A stretch of DNA of 29,264 nucleotides from IMG/VR virus record IMGVR_UViG_3300048838_000051, positions 1 through 29,264 of that record. One strand, written 5' to 3'. The notes under the pieces are model-generated. The model did no database searches. It was not told the origin of the DNA and was given only the letters and a program-made list of their open reading frames with translations. This document shows, piece after piece, positions 1-8,685 of the stretch. The DNA comes from a virus. Both the position numbers and the translations under genes were made by a program. Positions within the stretch are counted from its first letter, which is position 1. Every line of letters starts with the position of its first letter.

Positions 1-273
1 ACCCATTGGGGCTTCAAGGGAGCGTCTGGAAGCACCAAAGCGACCATCAATACGTCTGATGGAATGTCGCTCGGCGGCACGCCGGCGGCACAGGCGACTA
101 GCTCTCTTGGCGGGTCTGACTGGACCGGGGAGAGTGGAACGTCGTGGTTCGGCAAGCTGGAGCCGTCCTCATCAATCACGCCGGCAGAAATTGGAGATGT
201 GTTTGTTCGCGTGTTCTTTGGCGCCCCGAGTTCGACGGTCTACATTGATCCGCAGATTCGCGGCTTGAGTTAA
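1..273 (+). CDS. 3' end of unknown phage structural protein (partial)
   Basis: The reading frame is open from base 1 to a TAA at 271-273, so only the last 90 residues are visible and the true start lies upstream of the window. The visible part is rich in Gly, Ser and Thr and ends in a beta-rich stretch (VFVRVFFGAP, then a Tyr-Ile-Asp segment), a pattern common in phage virion proteins that carry jelly-roll or carbohydrate-binding folds. It sits immediately before a run of fibre and tail genes, five bases from the next start, so a virion role is likely. I do not recognise the family. An internal ATG at 64 is probably only an internal methionine. Confidence 0.6.
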   Translation, partial: THWGFKGASGSTKATINTSDGMSLGGTPAAQATSSLGGSDWTGESGTSWFGKLEPSSSITPAEIGDVFVRVFFGAPSSTVYIDPQIRGLS

Positions 274-278
274 ACGCC

Positions 279-1106
279 GTGGCCGTTTCTCGCGTAACGG
301 TTGTCGGCTGGCGGCAGGAAACCGGGACACTTAGCCGCGTCACCGTCGCCGGCTGGCGGCAGGAGTCAGCCGCAGGCGGCGGGGCGATCACCTATACCAA
401 CACTGCATCGCTGAATGCTCTTGTCCAGCAAGCAAAGGTCGCTACTGCAACTATCAATGCCACATTGCAGCTGAATAGACAAAACACTGCCACAATCAAT
501 GCAGCAATTACGCAAGTTCATGTTGCTACCAGTACTCTTCAGAGTCTACTACAACAACCAAAAACTGCTACTAGTAGTCTGCAGGCAGCAATACAACAGA
601 GTCATTCTGCTGTAGTTAGTCTAAATTCGGCAATACAGCAAGCCCATACAGCCACTGCCACGCTAAATGCCGAGATCGTAAGTGCTACAGGTTTAACAAT
701 AACTGCTACCCTGAATGCACTCATTTTGCAGGCACACACAGCAACAGCTACATTGAATGCTGTGTTAGAGACTGCCAGAACGTCTACGGCAACACTTAAC
801 GCAACAATTCAACAAGCTAACACTAGCTCGGCTACTCTGAATGCGATTATCCAAGCCGGCACCACTGTTACAGCTTCTTTGGATGCCGCGATTCAGGCAT
901 CTCAAACTGCTACTGCAGTTTTCAACGCACTGTTGCAAAAATCTCTATCACAAAGTGCAACATTCAATGCCACTATTTCCAAAACAAATACAGCAGTGAC
1001 AAGCTTTGATTCAGCGATTCTTCAACAACAGTCGGCTACTGCCACATTGAATGGATATATTTCTGCAGCATCTTCGTATACAACTTCTACTGTAACTTGG
1101 GGATAG
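279..1106 (+). CDS. Repeat-built fibre-like protein (14-residue repeats)
   Basis: This 275-residue protein starts at GTG 279, five bases after the previous stop. Residues 4-14 (SRVTVVGWRQE) are repeated almost exactly at 19-29. From about residue 42 to 267 the protein is about 16 tandem copies of a 14-residue unit with consensus TATLNAxIQQAxTA; one copy (TATLNAEIVSATGLTI) is two residues longer. Leu/Ile at positions 4 and 8 and Ala/Thr at 11 and 1 give a 3-4-3-4 hydrophobic spacing, meaning two heptads per unit, as expected for a long trimeric coiled-coil shaft. The repeat DNA looks more A+T-rich than its neighbours. Inference: a tail fibre shaft or spacer. I do not recognise a named family. 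Confidence 0.8.
   Translation: MAVSRVTVVGWRQETGTLSRVTVAGWRQESAAGGGAITYTNTASLNALVQQAKVATATINATLQLNRQNTATINAAITQVHVATSTLQSLLQQPKTATSSLQAAIQQSHSAVVSLNSAIQQAHTATATLNAEIVSATGLTITATLNALILQAHTATATLNAVLETARTSTATLNATIQQANTSSATLNAIIQAGTTVTASLDAAIQASQTATAVFNALLQKSLSQSATFNATISKTNTAVTSFDSAILQQQSATATLNGYISAASSYTTSTVTWG
288..365 (+). repeat. Two-copy tandem repeat, 45-bp period
   Basis: Two copies of an 11-residue block (SRVTVVGWRQE and SRVTVAGWRQE) lie 15 residues apart at the start of the fibre-like gene, at 288-320 and 333-365. The copies differ mainly at third codon positions, so the duplication is old enough to have drifted while the protein was conserved. Confidence 0.75.
402..1079 (+). repeat. About 16 tandem 42-bp coding repeats (14 residues each)
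   Basis: Each unit encodes a version of TATLNAxIQQAxTA. The period is 42 bp except for one 48-bp unit. DNA identity between units is modest while the residue pattern is strong, so the constraint is on the protein. The repeats fill most of the 275-residue fibre-like protein. Confidence 0.85.
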
Positions 1107-1109
1107 CCA

Positions 1110-1376
1110 ATGCCTTGGGAACAACTCGCAATATATCTCTCATACGTCTTGTTCGCCGTAGGCGGATGGTTTATGAAGTCTCTCTGGAACGCTGTCAGGG
1201 AGCTTCAGGTCGATCTGTCTAGACTTCGTGAGGAGCTTGGCAAGAACTACGTTCCTAGGGTCGAGATCAAGGAACTGTTTGACAGCATCTTGTACGAGAT
1301 TCGTGAATTGAGACATGAGCTGAAATCGCAAGAAAAACTAACTCGTGATCTGCTTGCCACCAAACTAGACCGATGA
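1110..1376 (+). CDS. Small membrane-anchored coiled-coil protein
   Basis: This 88-residue protein has one hydrophobic segment at about residues 6-24 (AIYLSYVLFAVGGWF) followed by a charged, helical, heptad-like region to the end (ELQVDLSRLREEL, then EIRELRHELKSQEK). Proteins of this shape occur in many phages near tail-fibre and lysis genes and are mostly unnamed. The gene starts four bases after the previous stop and its TGA overlaps the next ATG (ATGA). An i-spanin role is possible by shape, but a clear Rz/Rz1 pair exists elsewhere in the window, so this is left unassigned. Confidence 0.75.
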   Translation: MPWEQLAIYLSYVLFAVGGWFMKSLWNAVRELQVDLSRLREELGKNYVPRVEIKELFDSILYEIRELRHELKSQEKLTRDLLATKLDR

Positions 1377-2188
1377 GCAATGCAGCCCCAACACTGTATC
1401 GTGGTACCGTTGCACCTGCCACAGGCAGGACAGGGGACATCTGGGTTGACACTAACTCCAACCCTCCTGTCATCAATCTTTGTCTTGACGACTCTCCTAC
1501 TTGGTCTGCTCTTTCCTCTGGTATGACTCCCACAATCACAACCTATACAACTGGGTCTGGAACATTCACTCCCAGTGCTGATGGCGCTCTCTGCAAGATC
1601 ACTCTTGTAGGAGGTGGTGGCGGTAGTGGTGGGGTGTCTAGCGCAACTAGTACTTCTGGTGGAGGAGGTGGCGGAGCCACGCTATTCTCGTGGTTGAGTG
1701 TTCCTATCGCTGGTTTAGCCTATTCAGTAGGTGCTGGCGGCACTGCCGGATCTGTTGGTAGTGCAGGTGGTCGTGGAGGTTATACCTCTCTAGGGCCTCT
1801 GGCTGCTGTTGGTGGTTCTGGCTCTCCCGGCGTGGGCTCTGTGGGATCTGGTGCAGGAGGTACTGGCGGAGAAGGCGCTGGAGCTGTCACTCCCGGAGGA
1901 GGAGGCGGAGGAAGTATTTCTTCTGCTAACGGGCGTCCTGCAGGAAATTCCAGTGAGAACTCGGGAACTACAAATCTCGGAGCCGGTGTCGGTAATTATG
2001 GAGGCGGCGGAGGTAGTTCCTTGTTCGGGAAAGGGGCAGATGCTGCAGGGCTTGGTCAAGCCGGCGTTGCGCCTACTGCTGGACAGTATGGTGCTGGAGC
2101 AGCAGGAGCTTCACGAAATGCCACTGGCGTGGCTGGAGCTGCCGGATCTGGTGGCTACATCATGATTGAAGACTACGGAGCATTCTAA
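1373..2188 (+). CDS. Glycine-rich receptor-binding/adhesin-like protein
   Basis: This 271-residue protein has an N-terminal segment (to about residue 75) typical of phage fibre proteins, with a G-D-I-W-V-D motif and a TFTP turn. From about residue 78 it is dominated by runs of Gly (GGGGGSGG, GGGGGGA, PGGGGGGS, GGGGGSS) separated by short hydrophobic or Ser/Thr stretches, ending in GGYIMIEDYGAF. Glycine-rich domains with such an ending are found at tail-fibre tips, and the T-even gp38-type adhesins use polyglycine sandwiches to bind host receptors. Inference: a host-recognition tip protein. It overlaps the previous gene by 4 nt and is followed one base later by the next ATG. Confidence 0.75.
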   Translation: MSNAAPTLYRGTVAPATGRTGDIWVDTNSNPPVINLCLDDSPTWSALSSGMTPTITTYTTGSGTFTPSADGALCKITLVGGGGGSGGVSSATSTSGGGGGGATLFSWLSVPIAGLAYSVGAGGTAGSVGSAGGRGGYTSLGPLAAVGGSGSPGVGSVGSGAGGTGGEGAGAVTPGGGGGGSISSANGRPAGNSSENSGTTNLGAGVGNYGGGGGSSLFGKGADAAGLGQAGVAPTAGQYGAGAAGASRNATGVAGAAGSGGYIMIEDYGAF

Positions 2189-2189
2189 C

Positions 2190-2453
2190 ATGGCATACTA
2201 TCCCGGCAAATGGCTGGCTGTCTGCGATGTCTGCGGCATGGAGTATCTCAGTGATGAGCTACAGAAGCGCTGGGATAACCTGATGGTGTGCCGCAAAGAC
2301 TACGAAACCAGACATCCGCAAGAATTTCTACGGCCTGTGCAGGAGCATTCGCCTCCGTGGACTAGGCCAGAACCTGAAGACGACATTCAGGATGTGCCTT
2401 ATGTGTACACTCCAGATCCTCCGCCAGACGGCACTTTTAATCAGGAACTCTAA
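2190..2453 (+). CDS. Small zinc-knuckle phage protein
   Basis: The start is placed at ATG 2190, one base after the previous stop and with GGAG at 2177-2180 upstream; an upstream ATG at 2166 would overlap the glycine-rich gene. The 87-residue product carries C12-x2-C15 and C34 followed by Asp and His residues (VCRKDYETRH), probably binding one zinc ion. The tail is rich in Pro, Asp and Glu. Short proteins with the CDVCG...SDEL...VC...RHPQ pattern are common in phage structural regions but have no established function. Confidence 0.8.
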   Translation: MAYYPGKWLAVCDVCGMEYLSDELQKRWDNLMVCRKDYETRHPQEFLRPVQEHSPPWTRPEPEDDIQDVPYVYTPDPPPDGTFNQEL

Positions 2454-2455
2454 AC

Positions 2456-3556
2456 ATGGCAACGATTGTACTACGCAATGTTAAAGGAAGTGCCCTCACG
2501 TTTACGGAGATGGACAACAACTTTAACAACCTCAACGAAGACAAGTTCGACAAGGTAGAGAATAACTACACTGTCACAGAAACGGCAGGACCAATCACGT
2601 TTGCGGACAACGACGCTTACGCTGCTGCCTATGCACTGACGACTGCCAGTACAGGAGGTTGGGAAACTGGCCCACATACGCTGGAAGTTCAGTTTGACTT
2701 CAAAGGCACTAACTACTTCTCTAAAGTAGCTACGGCTGCCAGTGGATTCTTTTCGCTACTGTGTCACATGGACCCTGCGCTAGCAGGAACAGAAATTCAT
2801 GGCAACGGTGCCATGTTTGGTATCGTTGATAATGGAACTGAGAAGGCTGCTGACACTACAATTCCTGTCGCAGGGCTGATCTCGTACTTCAGCGGCACAG
2901 CCGCAACCAACGACAACCAGATTTTCCTAGGCTCTGACAGTCCTCCGGGAGATCCTCTGACAGATGGTGTTCAATACCGTGCGCTAGTATCGTCCAGCGT
3001 AGACTACGAAGACCAGATCTGGATCAGGTATCGCCTGTTCCGCAAGAACGCTGCTTATCATCCCGATACGGTTGAAGGTACGGCAGGCTTGTGGGAACTG
3101 GTGTGGGACTCTGGCACTTGGTTGGATGGCAATGCGTGGGTGGATTTTACGAAAACCGGTGTGTATCTGTTCTTCATCACGGAACCTTCAGCTACGTGGT
3201 CTGTGGCCTTCACCAACATCAAGGTGTCGTGGGGACCCTACTTCCCGGCACACATCGGTGCTCATGGACAATTGCGCATTGGCACTAACAAAGACAAGTC
3301 AGCTTTCATTCCGACTACGGCTACCGCCGCTGATTATCAAATGAAGATGACTGGATTTACCAACAGCACTCTCAAAACCTACGCAGGTACCACGTTTGAT
3401 TGGGGAGAGTGGTGTGACACAAACGACATCAAGAACAAAGCAGCAGCTAGTTCCGTATTCAGTACTTCAGAGAGTACTCGACTGGAGGAACTAATCAAGC
3501 CCTTGTACGCCATTCTCGGCAATCTATGCTATCACGCTAAAATGAGGGGCTGGTAA
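2456..3556 (+). CDS. Tail fibre-like structural protein
   Basis: This 366-residue protein begins with LRNVKGSALTFTEMDNNFNN, the N-terminal signature of many phage tail-fibre and tail-associated proteins. The middle (about 45-290) is beta-rich, with many aromatic residues and alternating hydrophobic stretches (LEVQFDFKG, IWIRYRLF, VYLFFITEP), suggesting a jelly-roll or lectin-like fold. The C-terminus is helical (about 335-366) and ends in AKMRGW. No chaperone or enzyme motif is visible. It starts two bases after the previous stop and its TAA shares a base with the next ATG (TAATG). Confidence 0.7.
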   Translation: MATIVLRNVKGSALTFTEMDNNFNNLNEDKFDKVENNYTVTETAGPITFADNDAYAAAYALTTASTGGWETGPHTLEVQFDFKGTNYFSKVATAASGFFSLLCHMDPALAGTEIHGNGAMFGIVDNGTEKAADTTIPVAGLISYFSGTAATNDNQIFLGSDSPPGDPLTDGVQYRALVSSSVDYEDQIWIRYRLFRKNAAYHPDTVEGTAGLWELVWDSGTWLDGNAWVDFTKTGVYLFFITEPSATWSVAFTNIKVSWGPYFPAHIGAHGQLRIGTNKDKSAFIPTTATAADYQMKMTGFTNSTLKTYAGTTFDWGEWCDTNDIKNKAAASSVFSTSESTRLEELIKPLYAILGNLCYHAKMRGW

Positions 3557-4284
3557 TGGCTACTTCAGGCTCGTACGACTACATTGCGACCGCCAGTGCG
3601 ATCATTGCACAGGCGTTCCGCAAGATCGGAGCCTTGGGTGACAACGAGTTGCTAGACTCTGTTCGGGAAGCCATCGGTATGGTGGAGCTGAACATGATGG
3701 TCAAGACTCTCTCCACTCATGGTCTACAGTTGTGGATGCGGGATGAGGAGTTGGTACCCCTGTCTCTGTTTGCTACGGATCAAGCCATCACCATTGGTCC
3801 CAGTGGCGAGCATGTGATGGACTACAAGCCGTTGCGGCTTTTGGAATGCCAGAGATACGATCTGACTGATCCTACAGATCCTGTCTCAATTCCAGTCATG
3901 ACAATGACTGAGCGGGAGTACCAACAACAGGTGAGGAAGAATACTCTCGGGGCTCCTAATCAAGTCTTCTACCGGCCTGATGCCTACGAAGGCTATCTAC
4001 ACATCTGGCCGAATGCTGACACATACTGGCAGACAAACGGCGTCTTGTCCTGCGTGTTTCACAGGCAGGTCATGGACTTTGATGCTACTACGGATGATCC
4101 AGACTTTCCTCCGGAATGGGCAGAGACGCTGGTGTACCAGTTGGCTGTCCGTCTGGCTCCAAACTACGGCCTTGCGCCGGTTGATCGAGAGATGCTCAAG
4201 AAAGAAGCAGACTCCATGCTTGGCTTGGTGCTGTCTCATGAACAAGAAGAAGGCTCACTGTATATTCGACCGGCACGGCGTTAA
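3556..4284 (+). CDS. P22 gp4-like head-to-tail adaptor
   Basis: This 242-residue protein has the layout of the P22 tail accessory factor gp4 family: an N-terminal helix (IIAQAFRKIGALGDNE), then helical segments with a Leu-Trp motif (HGLQLWMRDEELVP), a beta-rich middle with PNQVFYRP and LHIWPNAD, and a C-terminal helical segment (WAETLVYQLAVRLAP). In P22, gp4 binds under the portal, closes the head after DNA packaging and docks the tail. The next gene is gp10-like, the same order as in P22. Assignment is by pattern recall; length and order agree. Genes join as TAATG on both sides. Confidence 0.75.
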   Translation: MATSGSYDYIATASAIIAQAFRKIGALGDNELLDSVREAIGMVELNMMVKTLSTHGLQLWMRDEELVPLSLFATDQAITIGPSGEHVMDYKPLRLLECQRYDLTDPTDPVSIPVMTMTEREYQQQVRKNTLGAPNQVFYRPDAYEGYLHIWPNADTYWQTNGVLSCVFHRQVMDFDATTDDPDFPPEWAETLVYQLAVRLAPNYGLAPVDREMLKKEADSMLGLVLSHEQEEGSLYIRPARR

Positions 4285-5990
4285 TGGCTTACACGAAAAC
4301 ACCTACTAACGATACGCACAATAAGTATCGAATCAGGCCGATAGGAAACCAGTCCCTGACGACTAATACGTTGGGCTGGGATTCCTATGCCGGCTCGAAG
4401 TACGTGAATTGCTTCCCAGTGATCCGGGAAAGCAAGGTGGCTGATCCTGCGATCATGCTGATGAAGGCTCCCTCCATCCAGCAAAAAACGTGGACCTTTC
4501 CTGATACGGATGTTGGTGTCACCCAGATGGATTACGACACCGGAGTGTTTGTTTACAAAGACAAGATCTATCGGGCAGAGGACTCTGGCTACACTGGTCC
4601 CACAATCACATTACTAGAGACTGACCCGGGTGGTGGGACTTTCCTCACTATCCAGAAGGTCATTGACTACACCCTTACCGGAGACTTGATCCTTACTGGC
4701 CTGTACGCTGACACTGGCTTTGATGTGTATGCATACACGTACAATGTTTCTACCAGCACGCTAACTATTGGCTCTGACTTGCTGGCAGCGGGCTCTACAG
4801 ACTACAGCACTCCGTCTGGTTACTCTGATGAAGTGTATGTAACCGGCATCGTGGAGATCGCTTCGCCACGAGATCTAGTGCTTGATGGGTATCACGTTGT
4901 TGCTCTGAAATCGCAGTACGAAGGTACAAATCGGGTTCTGGTGTCAAACATTGCTACTGGAGCGGCGGACGATTTCATTGCGTTTGACACCACCGTGAAC
5001 TACTTTACTCCGGAGATTGATCCGGACAATCTGGTGGACATACAGAAGCATCACAACTACATCTGCGTCATTGGCACGAAGACCATCGAGTTCTTCTACA
5101 ATGCTGCTATCGAGTTCGGCTCTCCGTTCACTCGTCAAGAGAACTACACTATCCTGTTGGGAGCTTCCCAGAACCTGTCATCCAACGGCGGAGCCGTGTC
5201 TGTGGCTAATGGCGACGACATCTACTTCTTCGCCAATGCCATGCACGGGAACAACTCGATCTACCTGATCCGTGACTTCAAAGCGGTCAAGATCAGTGAT
5301 GACTACATCGATCACCTGCTGAACAATGCTCAGGGCGTGGTATCCGAAGTCAACCCAGCTTATGCCAAACTCGGGCTGGTGGACATTATGGGTACGATCC
5401 ACGTTGCTGTGGAAATGATCAACGCTGCTACCAGCGAAGTCACTACCTACGTGTTCAACGAAGCAGACAAGGTGTGGTGGGAATGGGTGGATTCAGACGC
5501 TACTGGACTGATCTTCACGACTCGTGGTATCGCCAGCAACTTCCTTGGTCGGCCGTTCTTGATTCGAGGGAACGTGCTGGGTCTGCGTAATAACGCCCAG
5601 TACACGATCAGCGGAGCCACGATCAACGAATCGGGCAGCACTATCGTTCTGGACTACATCTCCAAAGATCCAGACCAGAGTGCATACACTGCTCTCTATC
5701 TGACTCCGCTACAGGATCTGGAGAGGAACAACTGGAAACACCTGAAGTTCATCGACGCCATTGGAGACTATGGTACCAACACTATCTCTCTGTCTTGGAC
5801 CAAGCATGCAGACTGGTCTAACTGGAGTACGTACATGGACAAGACCCCAAGTGGTGTCGGATACGATCATGCAGCCAGATGGTACAATCTTGGACACGCT
5901 CGCCGATTTGCTCTGCGAGTCAAGTTCTCAGGCAACGATCAAATCGCTCACGAGGCGTTTGAAGTTGGCTACAACATTATGACACAATAG
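4284..5990 (+). CDS. P22 gp10-like tail hub / packaged-DNA stabilisation protein
   Basis: This 568-residue protein matches the P22 gp10 family in pattern: an N-terminal YVNCFPVIRES motif, a beta-propeller-like series of aromatic repeats, and the family segment DGYHVVALKSQ followed by IGTKTIEFFYNAAIEFGSPF at about residues 260-285. In P22, gp10 extends the tail tube below gp4 and keeps the packaged DNA inside the capsid. It is somewhat longer than P22 gp10 (472 residues). It follows the gp4-like gene directly, sharing one base (TAATG), which supports a conserved tail module. Confidence 0.8.
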   Translation: MAYTKTPTNDTHNKYRIRPIGNQSLTTNTLGWDSYAGSKYVNCFPVIRESKVADPAIMLMKAPSIQQKTWTFPDTDVGVTQMDYDTGVFVYKDKIYRAEDSGYTGPTITLLETDPGGGTFLTIQKVIDYTLTGDLILTGLYADTGFDVYAYTYNVSTSTLTIGSDLLAAGSTDYSTPSGYSDEVYVTGIVEIASPRDLVLDGYHVVALKSQYEGTNRVLVSNIATGAADDFIAFDTTVNYFTPEIDPDNLVDIQKHHNYICVIGTKTIEFFYNAAIEFGSPFTRQENYTILLGASQNLSSNGGAVSVANGDDIYFFANAMHGNNSIYLIRDFKAVKISDDYIDHLLNNAQGVVSEVNPAYAKLGLVDIMGTIHVAVEMINAATSEVTTYVFNEADKVWWEWVDSDATGLIFTTRGIASNFLGRPFLIRGNVLGLRNNAQYTISGATINESGSTIVLDYISKDPDQSAYTALYLTPLQDLERNNWKHLKFIDAIGDYGTNTISLSWTKHADWSNWSTYMDKTPSGVGYDHAARWYNLGHARRFALRVKFSGNDQIAHEAFEVGYNIMTQ

Positions 5991-5991
5991 C

Positions 5992-6495
5992 ATGATCAAG
6001 GTCTTTGCAATACCCCGTCCAAACCGAGAAGCAACCCATGAAGAGCATAAGGCTTGGGCGTATATGCAGCAGCAGCTGGAGTTCAAGCGGTTCACTCCTG
6101 CCTTGACTGACTTTGCTGGAGATACAGATAACATCCTTGCTCGCGGGTACTTTCAATTACTAGGTCCGGTTGTCTACATCAAGATCCTGCTGAAAAACAC
6201 GGAAGGTAGTTCTTTCGGATGGGCAGCAGGAGCTACAATTTCTCTGCCTTTTGCTCCGTTTGTTGCCACTGATGGAACCTTGTTTCCTCAGTTCGTAGAA
6301 CCAATCATCGAGGTTGACACAGCACTGGCTGTCAACAATGAGTGTCCTCGGGTGAAAACAAACGGAGTTGGTAAAGGGATTCTAGAACTCAATACTGCCC
6401 TGTCAGACACAGGGGGACCTATCGAAGTGGCGATCTCCGGATTCTACATTCGCACTGGTCACGACCGCCCTTACATTGACGAACCTCCAGTCTAA
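5992..6495 (+). CDS. Hypothetical virion-associated protein
   Basis: This 167-residue protein of unknown function starts one base after the gp10-like stop. The N-terminal third is helical (PNREATHEEHKAWAYMQQQL); the rest is beta-rich with aromatic clusters (FGWAAGATISLPFAPFV) and contains no enzymatic motif. Its place between the tail hub and the candidate ejection proteins suggests a structural part, possibly a tail needle or trimeric plug, but nothing in the sequence proves it. Confidence 0.65.
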   Translation: MIKVFAIPRPNREATHEEHKAWAYMQQQLEFKRFTPALTDFAGDTDNILARGYFQLLGPVVYIKILLKNTEGSSFGWAAGATISLPFAPFVATDGTLFPQFVEPIIEVDTALAVNNECPRVKTNGVGKGILELNTALSDTGGPIEVAISGFYIRTGHDRPYIDEPPV

Positions 6496-6505
6496 AGGAA
6501 CACGC

Positions 6506-7159
6506 ATGGCATATGACCCTATCATTGGTCCAGCCCTATCTGAGCAACGAGAGGGTTATGACCCGTACGGCAACTTCATGGGCAGTAACGATGATCTAGT
6601 GAACTCTGGCTCGTACTACTACGACACAGATGGAGCTCTGGTATCGAACAACTCGTCGTACTGGGCCTCTCTTGGATCTCCTTCTGGACTCTCTGGAATC
6701 TACGGTCAGTGGATGAATCCTCAACGACGCAAACAGCGTGGATGGGGTAGTTATGGCGGTGCCGGCGGTGGGGGTTGGGGGCAGCCCGGGCGCCAGCCGT
6801 GGGGACAGACTACTTCTGCTCCACAACCCGGTGCCAACCCGTTGACTCCTACGTACCCCACGCAACAGAATGTCGCTCCTGTGGCCCAACCACAAGCTCA
6901 GGCTCCGGTTACCGGTCCTAGCCCGGCCATTGACAACAACCCTGCATACTCCGTAGGTACTGGCAACGCTTCCCTTGGTCAAATGGGTATGCCGGGCGCC
7001 GGTACTATCGGGGATTACTGGGACAGTGGTAGCTATTACGCCCAAGGGGGCAACACCAACAATCCGTATTCCCCCACACCACAAGGTACAAACATGGAAG
7101 ACCTATTCAAGAAGTGGTTCATGGGCACCTACGGATCTACTTACGGGATGGGCCGGTAA
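6506..7159 (+). CDS. Low-complexity Gly/Pro/Gln-rich virion protein
   Basis: The start is set at ATG 6506, preceded by AAAGGA a few bases upstream; a TTG at 6476 would overlap the preceding gene. The 217-residue product is Tyr/Ser/Gly-rich at first, has a Gly/Trp/Arg-rich stretch at about 75-98 (including GGAGGGGWGQPGRQPWGQ) and then a Pro/Gln/Ala-rich linker (about 100-145). The C-terminal helix contains MEDLFKKWFMG. This composition suggests a flexible, largely unstructured protein. Its position just before the large internal proteins suggests a virion component, possibly ejected with the DNA. No family recognised. Confidence 0.6.
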   Translation: MAYDPIIGPALSEQREGYDPYGNFMGSNDDLVNSGSYYYDTDGALVSNNSSYWASLGSPSGLSGIYGQWMNPQRRKQRGWGSYGGAGGGGWGQPGRQPWGQTTSAPQPGANPLTPTYPTQQNVAPVAQPQAQAPVTGPSPAIDNNPAYSVGTGNASLGQMGMPGAGTIGDYWDSGSYYAQGGNTNNPYSPTPQGTNMEDLFKKWFMGTYGSTYGMGR

Positions 7160-8676
7160 TGAGCTACAACGTACAACTAGACCCTAGTACTGGTCTTCCG
7201 ATCATTCCGAAAGACTGGTTGACGGTCAACAATTCTCCCGGATCTTGGAATGAGGGTTTGGGTCGAGATGTCTACCTGCAGAATGCAGGATTCTCGCCAG
7301 AAGCATTTGCTGCACTAGAGCAAGCAGGGTTCGGCAACGGTTCGAACTACCAATGGGGCTTTGGCAGTGATCAAGGTCTTTGGCAGCAAGACTCGTCTAT
7401 GGGTACCCTGACTAACCCGACATTGACCGGCGTGATGCAAAAAACCGCCGACAAAGAAGGAACTAAGTATACCTACCAACTGGATGCTAATGGCAACTAC
7501 GTCCCTGTAGCTACTGGACAAACCCAGCACTGGGATACCAACAATGGAGACATGAACACGAAGGCGCTGATTGCGATGGCGTCTGTGCTTGCTGGTGGGA
7601 TGGCGGCCAACTACGGCATGACCGGCAACATGCTAACCGCTGCCGCGCCGACAGGTATGGGTAACCTTGGTGTGGAGTCTATCCTTGGCAGTGCACTGAC
7701 TGATGGTGTTGGGGCCTTTGGTGCTGCGACTCCAGAAATTACAGCAGAGATGCTGGCCGGTGCTAATGCAACTAGCGATCCTATTGCGTACCTGAATGCT
7801 CAGGCAGGTTGGACGGCTCCTGATCCTGCGTATCTTGCAACGCTTACTACTGTCCCCCCGGGTACTGTTACTCCGGGATATACAGAACCGCCTCCATGGC
7901 CGACGGACACAACTCCTCCGCCCCCGGCTACCACTACCCCGCCCGGCGGTCCTCCTGCCCCTCCGAAACCCCCTGCGGATCTCTCTAAGATCGTGAAACC
8001 TGTAACAGACGCGATCACTGGTGGAAACAACAGTGGGTCAAGTACCAATAGCAACAAGGGATGGACAGATCTTCTTTCCCTGTTCCTTACTGCCATGGGT
8101 GGCGACCGCCAAGAAGACTTTGCTGACTCTTTGTTGGCGATGTACAACGATCAGAACGAGTTGGCCAAACCGTGGCGGCAACGACTGGATGACAGCTATA
8201 CTCCGGAAGGACAGCAGAGTATTCTCTCGTCTCCAGAGTTCACCAGCCAGCAAGGACTGTACAAACAGATGCTGGATAGGCGTGCAGGTAAAGCCGGCGC
8301 TCTGACCAATACCATGACTGGTCTTGAAGGAGTTGCTCCTCGTGGTCGAGAGGCTGCGATGCAGAAGTTCGGATTTGATTACCTGAACGACTACCGCAAA
8401 CCGATCACTAGTATGGTTGACCTGTATACCAAGAATGCGGCAGACTACAAACTGCTTGCAGCTATGGGATTGGGTACTGAAGCAGCTGCTCCTGCCAACT
8501 GGCAGAACTACATCTCACGGAATGGCGGTATTGATGGCATCCTGAACACTGTAAACACTGTCATCGATGCTGGGGGCAGTATTTGGGATTGGTGGAATGG
8601 GCTGGATTTCAGCTCTGACTCTTCTGGTGCACCTGATCTGACAGATCTTGGCGACCTCTCTGGTTTTGACGGTTAA
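7159..8676 (+). CDS. Candidate internal/ejection protein, 505 residues
   Basis: The start at ATG 7159 shares one base with the previous stop (TAATG); an upstream ATG at 7114 would lie inside the previous gene. The N-terminal half includes an alanine- and methionine-rich hydrophobic stretch (ALIAMASVLAGGMAANYG, about residues 137-154). A long Pro-rich linker follows at about 235-280 (PPPPATTTPPGGPPAPPKPP), then a helical C-terminal half. The architecture and location match proteins that podoviruses eject ahead of their DNA to build a channel across the envelope, such as P22 gp7/gp20/gp16, but I see no direct sequence similarity. Role is inferred from context. Confidence 0.55.
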   Translation: MSYNVQLDPSTGLPIIPKDWLTVNNSPGSWNEGLGRDVYLQNAGFSPEAFAALEQAGFGNGSNYQWGFGSDQGLWQQDSSMGTLTNPTLTGVMQKTADKEGTKYTYQLDANGNYVPVATGQTQHWDTNNGDMNTKALIAMASVLAGGMAANYGMTGNMLTAAAPTGMGNLGVESILGSALTDGVGAFGAATPEITAEMLAGANATSDPIAYLNAQAGWTAPDPAYLATLTTVPPGTVTPGYTEPPPWPTDTTPPPPATTTPPGGPPAPPKPPADLSKIVKPVTDAITGGNNSGSSTNSNKGWTDLLSLFLTAMGGDRQEDFADSLLAMYNDQNELAKPWRQRLDDSYTPEGQQSILSSPEFTSQQGLYKQMLDRRAGKAGALTNTMTGLEGVAPRGREAAMQKFGFDYLNDYRKPITSMVDLYTKNAADYKLLAAMGLGTEAAAPANWQNYISRNGGIDGILNTVNTVIDAGGSIWDWWNGLDFSSDSSGAPDLTDLGDLSGFDG

Positions 8677-8685
8677 GGAGTAACT

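Noticed and set aside
402-1079. CRISPR-like or other non-coding repeat array
   Set aside because: The periodicity is 42 bp with weak DNA identity but strong residue conservation within one open frame, so it is a coding repeat.
1110-1376. i-spanin or holin call for the 88-residue membrane/coiled-coil protein
   Set aside because: Shape alone is compatible, but a clear Rz/Rz1 pair exists elsewhere and the endolysin is 14 kb away, so no lysis role was assigned.
6596-7084. 162-residue minus-strand frame inside the Gly/Pro-rich virion gene
   Set aside because: It is antisense to a gene in a uniform plus-strand block, is rich in Arg/Ser/Val as expected from a shadow frame, and has no ribosome site or partner.
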